Assembly (NCBI GenBank): GCA_036494545.1
Contig: DASXOB010000002.1
Location: 62,001 to 126,000 of the forward strand
From: JAICXG01 sp036494545
Lineage (GTDB): Bacteria > Verrucomicrobiota > Verrucomicrobiia > Chthoniobacterales > UBA10450
Direction of reading: 5' to 3'
Length of the DNA stretch: 64,000 nucleotides
Below are positions 27,288 through 34,790 of the stretch, one piece after another. Positions within the stretch are counted from its first letter, which is position 1; each line of letters opens with the position of its first letter. The position numbers and the translations under genes were made by a program. The notes beneath the pieces were generated by a model. It did not search any database. It saw nothing but the letters and a program-made list of their open reading frames with translations, and was not told the DNA's origin.

Positions 27288-28283
27288 TTGTCCATGAGCA
27301 CCGCCATCGCTTCCGAGGAGAAAACCAAGCCCAGTCAGCTCAATCAGATGCGGGCGTTTACAAAGATTGTTGCCGACACGGCCGATTTTGAGTCGATCAA
27401 GGATTTTAAACCGGAGGATGCAACGACGAACCCGAGTTTGGTTTACGCCGCTACGCAGAAGGAGCAATACGGTCGTCTGCTTGATGAGGTTTTAAAAAAC
27501 CGACAAAAATCCGGGCTTAGCGGTCAGGAACAAATCGAAGATATTTGTGATCATCTCCTCGTCCAGTTTGGCAGCGACATTTTGCAGATCGTGCCTGGAC
27601 GTGTTTCGACCGAGACCGACGCCCGTCTCTCATACGACGTTGAAGGTTCGATCAACAAAGGAAGACGGTTAATCCAGCTTTACGAGAGAAGGAAAATCCC
27701 TCGTGAGCGCGTTTTGATCAAAATCGCGTCGACCTGGGAGGGATTACTCGCTGCCGAGCAACTGCAAAAGGAAGGGATTCGCTGCAATCTGACGTTGATG
27801 TTTTCGCTCGTTCAGGCGGTGCGGGCGGCGGAGGCGAAAGCGCAACTCATCTCGCCGTTCGTCGGCCGGATTTACGACTGGTACAAGTCGCATGAGAAAC
27901 GTGATTACAAGGGTCCGGAGGATCCTGGCGTGCAATCGGTGACGGAGATCTACACCTACTACAAGAAATTTGATATCTCTACGGAAGTGATGGGCGCGAG
28001 TTTCCGCAACACTAGCCAGATTGTTGAACTGGCAGGCTGCGATTGCCTGACAATTAGCCCGGAGCTGATGGAAGAACTCGCCAACTCGACCGAGCCGATT
28101 GAGCGCAAGCTCGATCCACAAAAGGCGAAGTCAGCCCAAGTCGAAGAATTGAAGCTGGATGAAAAGACCTTCCGCTGGATGCTGAACGACAATGCCATGG
28201 CTTATGAGAAAACGGGCGAGGGGATTCGAAAATTTGCGGCCGACGTGGTGAAACTGGAAAAGCTCGTCGCAACCAAACTGTAG
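27288..28283 (+). CDS. tal: Transaldolase
   Basis: 331 residues, the classical (TalB-type) length. DATTNPSLVYAA carries the catalytic Asp/Thr region near the N-terminus, and the Schiff-base lysine is in VLIKIASTWEG. CNLTLMFSLVQA, SPFVGRIYDWY and GASFRNTSQI follow. It transfers a dihydroxyacetone unit between sugar phosphates in the non-oxidative pentose phosphate pathway. A 210-bp gap separates it from the divergent astacin gene. trmL follows 30 bp after its stop. Confidence 0.97.
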   Translation: MSMSTAIASEEKTKPSQLNQMRAFTKIVADTADFESIKDFKPEDATTNPSLVYAATQKEQYGRLLDEVLKNRQKSGLSGQEQIEDICDHLLVQFGSDILQIVPGRVSTETDARLSYDVEGSINKGRRLIQLYERRKIPRERVLIKIASTWEGLLAAEQLQKEGIRCNLTLMFSLVQAVRAAEAKAQLISPFVGRIYDWYKSHEKRDYKGPEDPGVQSVTEIYTYYKKFDISTEVMGASFRNTSQIVELAGCDCLTISPELMEELANSTEPIERKLDPQKAKSAQVEELKLDEKTFRWMLNDNAMAYEKTGEGIRKFAADVVKLEKLVATKL

Positions 28284-28313
28284 CCTTAGCGTTCTCTGCC
28301 TTAGCCGACGACC

Positions 28314-28793
28314 ATGTTCAATGTCGTCCTGGTCGAGCCGGAAATTCCGCCCAACACCGGCAACGTTGGGCGGCTTTGTCTGGCCACGAGCTCAACATTG
28401 CATCTCGTCAGACCGCTTGGATTCTCGACCGATGACCGCACTCTGAAGCGCGCAGGTCTGGATTATTGGGCTGAGGTGGATGTTTGTTATTGGAATTCGT
28501 TAGGCGAATTGCAGGCTGGCCAACCACCGAGCACACGCTATTTCTATCTCACAACCAAGACTGGTCGTCCCTACCACAGCGCAAGGTTTCAGCCTAACGA
28601 CTTCTTCGTTTTCGGACGCGAGACAAAGGGATTGCCCGAGTCCCTCCTTGCGGCAAACACGCAAAAGCTTCTCACTATTCCGATGCATGGCACGCGCAGC
28701 CTGAACCTCGCTACCGCCGTGGCCATTGTCCTCTTCGAAGCGGCAAGGCAAACGAGCATCCGCCACGCGGCATCCGGCTCGGAAGATCTTTGA
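28314..28793 (+). CDS. trmL: tRNA (cytidine/uridine-2'-O)-methyltransferase TrmL
   Basis: 159 residues, the short SPOUT form without extra RNA-binding domain. The three SpoU blocks are LVEPEIPPNTGNVGRLC, FVFGRETKGLP, and IPMHGTRSLNLATAVAIVLFEA. TrmL methylates the ribose of nucleotide 34 in Leu tRNAs. It is probably co-transcribed with transaldolase. One TCGTTAGGC and one GCCTAACGA lie within this short gene, in opposite orientations 95 bp apart. Confidence 0.95.
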   Translation: MFNVVLVEPEIPPNTGNVGRLCLATSSTLHLVRPLGFSTDDRTLKRAGLDYWAEVDVCYWNSLGELQAGQPPSTRYFYLTTKTGRPYHSARFQPNDFFVFGRETKGLPESLLAANTQKLLTIPMHGTRSLNLATAVAIVLFEAARQTSIRHAASGSEDL

Positions 28794-28835
28794 ATATTTG
28801 GTCGAATGCTCCGGTCTAATCTTCAAAGGAAAACT

Positions 28836-29354
28836 ATGAAACGCTTAACTTTTGGAGTTCTCACGTTCTCCCTGGCGCTGAGTCTGGCTCAATTCGCGTC
28901 GGCGGATCCTCCGCACCATCGACACGGCCGCCCGGCTGACCGGCCTGAGACGGTCGATCGCAACAGCTTCGCGGTGGCACGAAGCCACGTCACTCACGTC
29001 GCTCATCCGCGCTCCTGGTGGGTGGCGCGTTACCCACACACCCGCTTCATCCTCTTTGGCGGCGGTTATTATTACTGGTGGGGTGGTTATTGGTACCCGG
29101 CCTACGGTTATGACCCGGCTTACTCAACCTATGCATATGGTGAACCAATCTACGGCTACAACAATTACGCTCCGGGCCAGGTGATCGAAAATGTGCAGGC
29201 GGCCTTGCGTAACCAGGGCTTCTATCGCGGCGCGATCGACGGTTTGGTCGGTCCGGAAACGCGTTCGGCTTTGGCGGGCTTTCAGCGCAGTCATGGCTTG
29301 GTCGTGACTGCAGCGATCGATCAGCCTACCTTGGCCGCGCTAGGGTTAGCCTAA
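28836..29354 (+). CDS. Secreted peptidoglycan-binding protein, Tyr/Gly-rich
   Basis: 172 residues from ATG 28836, chosen for the AAAGGAAAA ribosome site 4 bp upstream and a clean signal peptide (MKRLTFGVLTFSLALSLAQFASA); an ATG at 28806 is less likely. A His/Arg-rich stretch is followed by a Tyr/Trp/Gly-rich middle (GGGYYYWWGGYWY) and a C-terminal peptidoglycan-binding type 1 domain (about 115-172) with VQAALRNQGFYRGAIDGLVGPETRSALAGFQ. It probably sits in the periplasm bound to the wall. The TAA stop is inside GCCTAACGA and a strong terminator follows. Confidence 0.85.
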   Translation: MKRLTFGVLTFSLALSLAQFASADPPHHRHGRPADRPETVDRNSFAVARSHVTHVAHPRSWWVARYPHTRFILFGGGYYYWWGGYWYPAYGYDPAYSTYAYGEPIYGYNNYAPGQVIENVQAALRNQGFYRGAIDGLVGPETRSALAGFQRSHGLVVTAAIDQPTLAALGLA

Positions 29355-29378
29355 CGATCGCGCAAAGAATCAATTGAT

Positions 29379-29416
29379 GGCCGCGTAGGGAGATTTCTCT
29401 ACGCGGCCTTCTTTTT
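29379..29416 (+). terminator. Rho-independent terminator after the peptidoglycan-binding gene
   Basis: A perfect 10-bp stem GGCCGCGTAG (29379-29388) / CTACGCGGCC (29399-29408) with a 10-nt loop, followed by TTCTTTTT. It starts 24 bp after the stop codon. A damaged copy of this region recurs at about 29993-30058. Confidence 0.9.
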
Positions 29417-29660
29417 GCGAGGAGGAACGGCAGCGCGATCAGAAGCTTATGATCGCATCCACACCCGCGGTCAACATGTGAGAGTCGTTGCGAGTCGTTG
29501 AAGGGATGAGTGTCGTTGAGCGAGGAGTCCTAGCGTAACTCGGGGCGGATTTATCAGGCCAGTAAGCGGTTTCGGCACGTACGGCTTTATCGTTGATGCT
29601 CGTGCCACTTGCGGCTTTTGTCGGCCGTCGGAATCTCCACGTCTGCCGGTTTTCCGGCGG

Positions 29661-29978
29661 TGGCCAGTTTGCAGGCAAGTGCCAGGGAAAGCAGGATAAC
29701 CGCTCGCAGAAGGGTGGTATTCGTCTTGGTTAAGGCTGGTCGACTAACGAATGCCTGCGGTGGAACCAACAAGAGCGATTAGCCGGCTGTTCCCAAAATC
29801 GAGTGGCAAAGGCCTGATCTAAAGAATCTTAGCGCGCGGGTTGCGGAATTCAGAGTCGGCACAGCCACACGAAGGATGGAGATTCACCGGATCATCTGTG
29901 CAATTCAGCCGTGGCTGCGGACTCATTATAACGAGGCGATCGCTTACTTAAATGAAGTTCGTCGATATCGTGGATTAC
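29661..29978 (-). pseudogene. Decayed copy of a short peptide gene and the 3' end of an ABC-ATPase gene
   Basis: This stretch aligns along its length with about 32827-33138, which holds the end of the ABC ATPase gene and the region just after it. Shared blocks in the same order and orientation include gcagaagggt, cttggttaagg, ctaacgaatg, caagagcgat, aattcagagt/aattcagaat, gagattcaccgg, gcggactcat and gtcgatatcgtg. Many substitutions and small gaps remove the ATPase frame. A peptide beginning TTLLRAVILLSLALACKLATAG reads through on the minus strand to 29587 but lacks an ATG at the equivalent place (ACG instead). It is non-functional as an ATPase, a remnant of a duplication that now flanks the TonB-receptor module. 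Confidence 0.75.
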
Positions 29979-29992
29979 AAGTAGCGTCTTCC

Positions 29993-30058
29993 TAACAATC
30001 GCGATCGAACACACAATTGAAGGCCGCGTAGAAACCTTCTTTTCGCGAGTTCCTTTCT
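29993..30058. repeat. Damaged second copy of the terminator region
   Basis: Compared with 29352-29425, the blocks ctaacaatcgcg, cacaattga, ggccgcgtag and ccttcttttcgcgag recur in the same order, but the right arm of the hairpin is lost, so the stem cannot form. Together with the decayed ATPase copy it shows past duplication in this 700-bp gap. Confidence 0.6.
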
Positions 30059-30077
30059 ACCAGCCGCGATTGCGGTG

Positions 30078-32168
30078 TCAGAAGTGATATCTTGCCGATA
30101 CAGCCACGAACCGGCCTGGCTCGGGGATGCGTGCGCCCACGGGCACGTCGCTATCGAGGACTTGGTTGATCCCGGAAAGATGTTCCGCATACCGCCTGTC
30201 GAAGAGGTTGTCCAGAACAAGGTCGACGTCGAAGTGGTCGGCAAAGCTGTAACCGGCGCGGAGGTTGAGCACCGCGTAGCCGGAGCTGGGCAGCTCGTCA
30301 TTGAAGGTCGCGACTTCGTGTTGCGGCGCAGCCCAGGCTAATTCCACCGCACTGCGCCAGCCCAGCCAATGTTGCTCTAAGCTGACTGTGCCGTGCAGGG
30401 GTGCGATTCGATAGAGGTTGTCGTCGTTATCGCGATCGATGCCGCGCACGTAACTCAGCTGTCCGCGCAGCCTCAGTGCTTTATTAATGTCGTAGTGAGC
30501 CTCGCCGTCGACTCCATAAAGATCGGCGCGATCGATATTTTGATACTGCAGCACAATAGTATCGAAGAAAACCTCATTAGTCGGTGTGCCTTGAATGTAG
30601 TCGTGAACGAAATTGTAGAACGGTGTCACCTTGATTCCCCAAGCGTCGCCGTGCCAGTCTCCGGTAAGGGCAATTTGATATGACACCTCAGGGTCCAGGT
30701 CGAGATTGCCGAGGTAGAACCGCCCGTCCGACGCGCCGGAGGCAAAGGAGAATGGTGTGAATAGATACCGTTCGAGAATGCTGGGCGAGCGAGTTTTGCG
30801 GGCCAAGGCCAGATCATAGCTTTGATTGCTGTCGGGCATGAAGCGCACCGAGGCCATTGCATCGAAGTTGATGTCGGTCTTGTCGCGGGAACGGGAGTTA
30901 AATGCAAGCGCGTCGGCCTCGGAGTCCATGTAAAACCGCTCGATTGGGTCGGCATCACTCCAGACGTTATCGTTGCGAACGCCAGCGAGGGTCGTCCAGT
31001 GCTCGTCCCAGTCTCTCTGCCACTCAAAGTAAACGCCGACTCGGGAGCGCGTGGCGTTGTTAATGTCTTCCTGGCTCATGCCGCCCGAGATGTCCTTCTC
31101 GGAGGCGTCGAAGCGATTCAAATGAAAGTCGACCCCTGTTCGGAAAGTGTCGCTTTCGCGTGGAATAGCGAGGCGCACGCTACCGCTCAAGTCGTCGCTC
31201 TGGCTTGGAGCGACGAACGGAAAGCCCATCTCATCCGGCATGCTCGTGAGAGGCCGCAGGGAGAAGTTATCCATCAGGTGATAGGTACTGTTGAAGGCGA
31301 TCCGGCTGTCGAGTTGGCCAAAGGAGTAATCGCCGGTCTGACGGAGGCCTGCGAACCAGCTGTCATCTCTAATCATGTCCATCGGCTGCGCCGGGGCAGC
31401 GGCGTCGCGCGTACGTGTGATTCCGCCGAAGGCTTCAAAGACGCCACCGAAGAGATGCCCGGCGACCTGGCCCTCGTGTTGTTGGTAGGATCCGAATCCA
31501 CTGTCGCGAATGGTGCCGTCGGGAATACGCACATCGTCAGCGGTTGCCCAGGAACCATCATAGGAAGCGCTCCAGTCCTTGCCTGCTACATTGAGGTTGC
31601 CGTTTACTCCGGTGCTATCATCACTGCTGCGATAGAAGGAACCAAGGTCGCCCGACCAAAGCATCTGCGAACTAGGAGAAAAAACCGGCGGTTTCCGATC
31701 CGCCAGGACAATACCGCCGATGTTGTCGCCGCCGATACTAACCGGACTTATGCCTGCTAGCACAGTGAGAGACTGGAGGGAAGAAGGCGCTATGTTTAAC
31801 AGCGGTGGATCCATGTGATTCGGACATGCCGGAGTAATCTCCATGCCGTTGACCATCACGTTGACGCGATCGTCGCTCAGGCCTCGTAGTTGCACGATGC
31901 CGGTGAGTTGTCCGTTCCGGACCACGGCAGCTCCGGGAGCCTGCTCAAGCAGCGAAGCGCTGTCTGAACCTCGGAGCTGAAGTTCTGGTGTCGGAACAAT
32001 TACGGTCGCATTTGGGAGTGGCTGACCAGTTACAACGATTGTTGGAACTTTGGCTGGGGTAGCGGTTGGAGAAGCATCAGGAGCTTGGGCCCAAGCCGAA
32101 AGCGTTACAACCGCGAACGCCAACGAGGGCATGGAAATTTTCTTGTAGTTGGTAAGATTGGATTTCAT
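30078..32168 (-). CDS. TonB-dependent outer-membrane receptor, probable copper receptor (OprC-like)
   Basis: 696 residues with a signal peptide (about 1-28), a plug domain (about 42-165: TIVVTGQPLP, IVQLRGLSDDRVNVMVNGME, IGGDNIGGIVL) and a beta-barrel ending in the usual aromatic C-terminus (VAVSARYHF). Two short motifs match those reported for the Cu site of Pseudomonas OprC: CxxxM (C115PNHM119) and HxM (H297LM299). The spacing between them, 182 residues, is close to that recalled for OprC. It would import copper ions using TonB energy. It is preceded by a small CxxC protein and lies near a NitT/TauT-type ABC importer. No GCCTAACGA 9-mer occurs in it. Confidence 0.82.
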   Translation of the reverse strand: MKSNLTNYKKISMPSLAFAVVTLSAWAQAPDASPTATPAKVPTIVVTGQPLPNATVIVPTPELQLRGSDSASLLEQAPGAAVVRNGQLTGIVQLRGLSDDRVNVMVNGMEITPACPNHMDPPLLNIAPSSLQSLTVLAGISPVSIGGDNIGGIVLADRKPPVFSPSSQMLWSGDLGSFYRSSDDSTGVNGNLNVAGKDWSASYDGSWATADDVRIPDGTIRDSGFGSYQQHEGQVAGHLFGGVFEAFGGITRTRDAAAPAQPMDMIRDDSWFAGLRQTGDYSFGQLDSRIAFNSTYHLMDNFSLRPLTSMPDEMGFPFVAPSQSDDLSGSVRLAIPRESDTFRTGVDFHLNRFDASEKDISGGMSQEDINNATRSRVGVYFEWQRDWDEHWTTLAGVRNDNVWSDADPIERFYMDSEADALAFNSRSRDKTDINFDAMASVRFMPDSNQSYDLALARKTRSPSILERYLFTPFSFASGASDGRFYLGNLDLDPEVSYQIALTGDWHGDAWGIKVTPFYNFVHDYIQGTPTNEVFFDTIVLQYQNIDRADLYGVDGEAHYDINKALRLRGQLSYVRGIDRDNDDNLYRIAPLHGTVSLEQHWLGWRSAVELAWAAPQHEVATFNDELPSSGYAVLNLRAGYSFADHFDVDLVLDNLFDRRYAEHLSGINQVLDSDVPVGARIPEPGRFVAVSARYHF

Positions 32169-32332
32169 TGAACTGCGAAGTGGGTTTTGTCGTTCCCTGG
32201 TAACTCCGAGTCAGCCAGCGCACGCAACGCTGTCGCGTGGAATGTCCAGGATTGTTTTCAGATCTCCGGGCGTTCATGATCCTGGTTTTGGCTTCAGTTC
32301 ATGGCGCAGACGAAGGGTTCGGCTTGAGAGAA

Positions 32333-32782
32333 TCAAGCTACCCTCGGCGGCGGTTTGGGCGGGGCGTTAGAAAAATCGGTGTGCTGCGATGAAACCGATG
32401 CGACATTCCTAACGATCACAGGGCGGAAAAAAACAAGGAAATTGGATTGTGGGAGAAATTCCGGCTGATGCATCTCACTCAGGCCTGAAGGTATCTTCTG
32501 CTCTTTATTGAACCCGTCCCGAATTTTCGGGCAGAGTGAGCAGGCATAACGTTCGTCAAAGGCCTTCTTCACGGCCGTGCACCAGGAATCTTGTTCGGCG
32601 AATTCGATCAGCATTCGCGTATATGCTACCGACTGAAGCACGGCCCAGTGTCCCCCAGCAGAAGTAAAAATGCCCAGCAGGCAGGCCATTGCGGCTGTAA
32701 GATGAAGCAGGCGTTTTCCGCGCTGAAGCGCGCGTGCATACAAGCTCGCCGCCAGTCGATGCAAATGGCGAGAACTTCTCAT
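32333..32782 (-). CDS. Small CxxC protein upstream of the TonB receptor
   Basis: 149 residues. One hydrophobic segment (LTAAMACLLGIFTSAGG, about 28-45), then VLQSVAYTRMLIEFAEQDSWCTAVKKAFDE and YACSLCPKIRDGF, a C-x-x-C pair in a conserved-looking setting. The C-terminal 45 residues are Pro-rich. Short proteins with this LQSVA...C.LC...G pattern are, from memory, found next to TonB receptors in Verrucomicrobiota, but have no proven function. The exported CxxC could handle copper or another thiophilic metal for the receptor gene 165 bp downstream. Start uncertain; ATG 32782 used. Confidence 0.6.
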   Translation of the reverse strand: MRSSRHLHRLAASLYARALQRGKRLLHLTAAMACLLGIFTSAGGHWAVLQSVAYTRMLIEFAEQDSWCTAVKKAFDERYACSLCPKIRDGFNKEQKIPSGLSEMHQPEFLPQSNFLVFFRPVIVRNVASVSSQHTDFSNAPPKPPPRVA

Positions 32783-32826
32783 TGGCGCGCAGGTAACTCG
32801 ACCGGTCAGCTAGCCTGCGAAGTTGA

Positions 32827-33138
32827 TGGCCATTTTGCAGGCGAGGGAAAGGAAAAAAAAACGGTACGCAGAAGGGTCGTATTCATCTTGGTTAAGGTGA
32901 CTAACGAATGATTTCTTGCAGCCAGCAAGAGCGATCAGGCAGCTCTTCCCGAAATCGTGTGGCCGGCAAAATGCATAATCTCAAGAATTTGGCCGCGCAG
33001 GTTCAGGAATTCAGAATCGCTACGATCCCGCGGACGATCGAGATTCACCGGGATGACCTGCTCGATTCGACCTGGCCGCGGACTCATGATTACGATGCGA
33101 TCGCTCACATAAATCGCTTCGTCGATATCGTGGGTCAC
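32827..33138 (-). repeat. Right-hand copy of the direct repeat flanking the TonB-receptor module
   Basis: Intact partner of 29661-29978. It covers the last 200 bp of the ABC ATPase gene plus about 110 bp downstream. The downstream part carries a short frame from ATG on the minus strand (MNTTLLRTVFFFLSLACK...) matching the peptide of the left copy but cut short by a stop. The CxxC gene and the TonB receptor lie between the two copies. Confidence 0.7.
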
Positions 33139-33753
33139 GAAGAGCATGGTCGTGTTGCGCAGTTTCCAAAGGCGCAACACCTCATCCTGCATCCGCATCC
33201 GCGTAAAGGCATCGAGTGCTCCGAGCGGTTCGTCCAAAAGAAGGACTTTTGGCTGATTAATCAAAGCCCGGGCCAGAGATACACGCTGGGCCATTCCGCC
33301 GGAGAGATGATGCGGAAAGGAGTTAGCGAAGGATTCGAGGCCGACGAGACGCATGAACTCATCCACATCCTTTCGCTTCTCCGCCAGGACATGCCGCGCT
33401 ACCAGCCCAGACTCAATATTCCGACGAACGGTTAGCCATGGGAAAAGATTAGGGTCCTGAAAGACGAGTCCACGCTCGGCGCTCGGCTCTGAAATCCTTT
33501 CGTCGCCTACCAGTACTTCACCCGAAGTCGGCGGAGTGAGACCGGCAATGATTCGAAGAAGGGTTGATTTTCCGCAGCCACTCGGCCCAAGGATGCAGAC
33601 CAATTCACCGGGCGCGATTGTCAGAGTTACCGTTTCGATCGCGAGAGCGCCGGGAGTTAATCCATGATCCTGGGAATCAAACTGCTTGCGGACTTCCCGA
33701 ATGGAAAGTGACACTCCTTCGTTTAGAGTCATGTTGCGATTGATACTTACCAT
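32935..33753 (-). CDS. ABC transporter ATPase, nitrate/sulfonate/taurine type
   Basis: 272 residues. Walker A GPSGCGKST, Q-loop FQDPNLFPW, signature LSGGMAQR, Walker B LLLDEPLGALD and the switch His in VTHDIDEA are all present, in the arrangement of the SsuB/TauB/NrtD group. It energises import by the permease encoded immediately upstream, whose stop overlaps its start by 7 bp. Its 3' end exists a second time as a decayed copy at 29661-29978. The substrate is set by the binding protein, not this subunit. Confidence 0.93.
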   Translation of the reverse strand: MVSINRNMTLNEGVSLSIREVRKQFDSQDHGLTPGALAIETVTLTIAPGELVCILGPSGCGKSTLLRIIAGLTPPTSGEVLVGDERISEPSAERGLVFQDPNLFPWLTVRRNIESGLVARHVLAEKRKDVDEFMRLVGLESFANSFPHHLSGGMAQRVSLARALINQPKVLLLDEPLGALDAFTRMRMQDEVLRLWKLRNTTMLFVTHDIDEAIYVSDRIVIMSPRPGRIEQVIPVNLDRPRDRSDSEFLNLRGQILEIMHFAGHTISGRAA

Positions 33754-34790
33754 TTGATTGTTCCTTTTTGCCAGACAAGGACGCGATCGCGCAATTTGAA
33801 GAGCAGAGTCATGATCGTGGAAAAGAAAGCGGCCATGATAATGAGTGCCCCGTAAACCTTGCCATATTCTGCCCAGCCCTGGGCCCAGCTAACGTACCAG
33901 CCCAGTCCCGACTTTACTCCGACCGTTTCGGCCACCACGAGGGTGAGGAAGGAAGTTCCAAGACCCATAAAGAGTCCAATAAAGATGTTCGGCATCGCCG
34001 CCGGGATTGCGACCCGAAAGATGAGATATAGGCGGTTCGCTCCGAGAGTGCGCGCAACGTCCAGATAGGAAGTCCGCGTATTGGAAATGCCCGAAGCGGT
34101 CAGCATTGTGACCGGAAACCAAACCGCAAGCGCAACCAAACCAACAGCCGAAAACATTGCAGAAGGCGCGACGACCATGGCGAGTGGAATCCAAGCGGTG
34201 GCCGGGATGGGACCCACGACCTTAAGCAAAGGCATCCCCCAATAACGAGCGTGAGGGAACCAGCCAATGGTAACTCCTGTAATGAGAGCGATACAGGTTC
34301 CGATCGTATAACCTGATAGCAAGAGAAACAGCGAGTGCCAGGTGCTGTCGAAGATCAAACCGCCATCGTTAATGATCGAGCTGACGACCGCCTCCGGTCC
34401 CGGAAAGTAAGGAAGGGGCATTAGTGCGAGGCAACAGGTGCATAATTCCCAGACTCCGGCGGCGAGTGTCGCAACTCCCAGAATAGGGCACATATGTCGC
34501 ATCCATTTTCGAAGGCCCTCCCAGAAAGGGTATAAGGCAGCGAGAAGTAAGCCGAACCCCAGCATGACGAAAAGCAGCGTCGGGTAATAGTTACTCGTCG
34601 GCACCGGTTCACTCTTCGGCACCAGGTAGTGAATCGCGAGAGCGCCACAGGCCCCGACCGGAATGGCAAGGACGGTTTGTAGTCGGAACTTCACGCGCTT
34701 TGTGATTGCTGGCGTCGCTTTACGCGAAACCCGCTTCGTCAGTGTCATGGCCGGGCTAGCCGGCGGCATTTCTTGGATTGCAGTACTCAT
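33747..34790 (-). CDS. ABC transporter permease, NitT/TauT type
   Basis: 347 residues. The first 35 are polar; then about two membrane helices (residues 38-58 and 67-87) precede the standard BPD_transp_1 domain with about six helices. The EAA loop is ARTLGANRLYLIFRVAIPAAMPNIFIGL, the docking site for the ATPase. It is longer than SsuC/TauC (about 250-260) because of the N-terminal helices. WELCTCCLALMP adds three Cys near the membrane, unusual for the family. It overlaps the binding-protein gene by 4 bp (ATGA). Confidence 0.9.
   Translation of the reverse strand: MSTAIQEMPPASPAMTLTKRVSRKATPAITKRVKFRLQTVLAIPVGACGALAIHYLVPKSEPVPTSNYYPTLLFVMLGFGLLLAALYPFWEGLRKWMRHMCPILGVATLAAGVWELCTCCLALMPLPYFPGPEAVVSSIINDGGLIFDSTWHSLFLLLSGYTIGTCIALITGVTIGWFPHARYWGMPLLKVVGPIPATAWIPLAMVVAPSAMFSAVGLVALAVWFPVTMLTASGISNTRTSYLDVARTLGANRLYLIFRVAIPAAMPNIFIGLFMGLGTSFLTLVVAETVGVKSGLGWYVSWAQGWAEYGKVYGALIIMAAFFSTIMTLLFKLRDRVLVWQKGTIKW

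Noticed and set aside
29439..29678. 79-residue minus-strand frame ending GVDAIISF, like an outer-membrane barrel end
   Set aside because: It overlaps the peptide remnant in another frame, has no start signal and no recognisable upstream barrel; too little to call.
29415..30077. Insertion sequence or transposase remnant in the gap left of the TonB receptor
   Set aside because: No terminal inverted repeats, target duplication or transposase motif; the similarity is to the local ABC ATPase gene instead.
30822..31760. 312-residue open frame on the plus strand
   Set aside because: Antisense to the TonB-receptor barrel; no ribosome site or domain.
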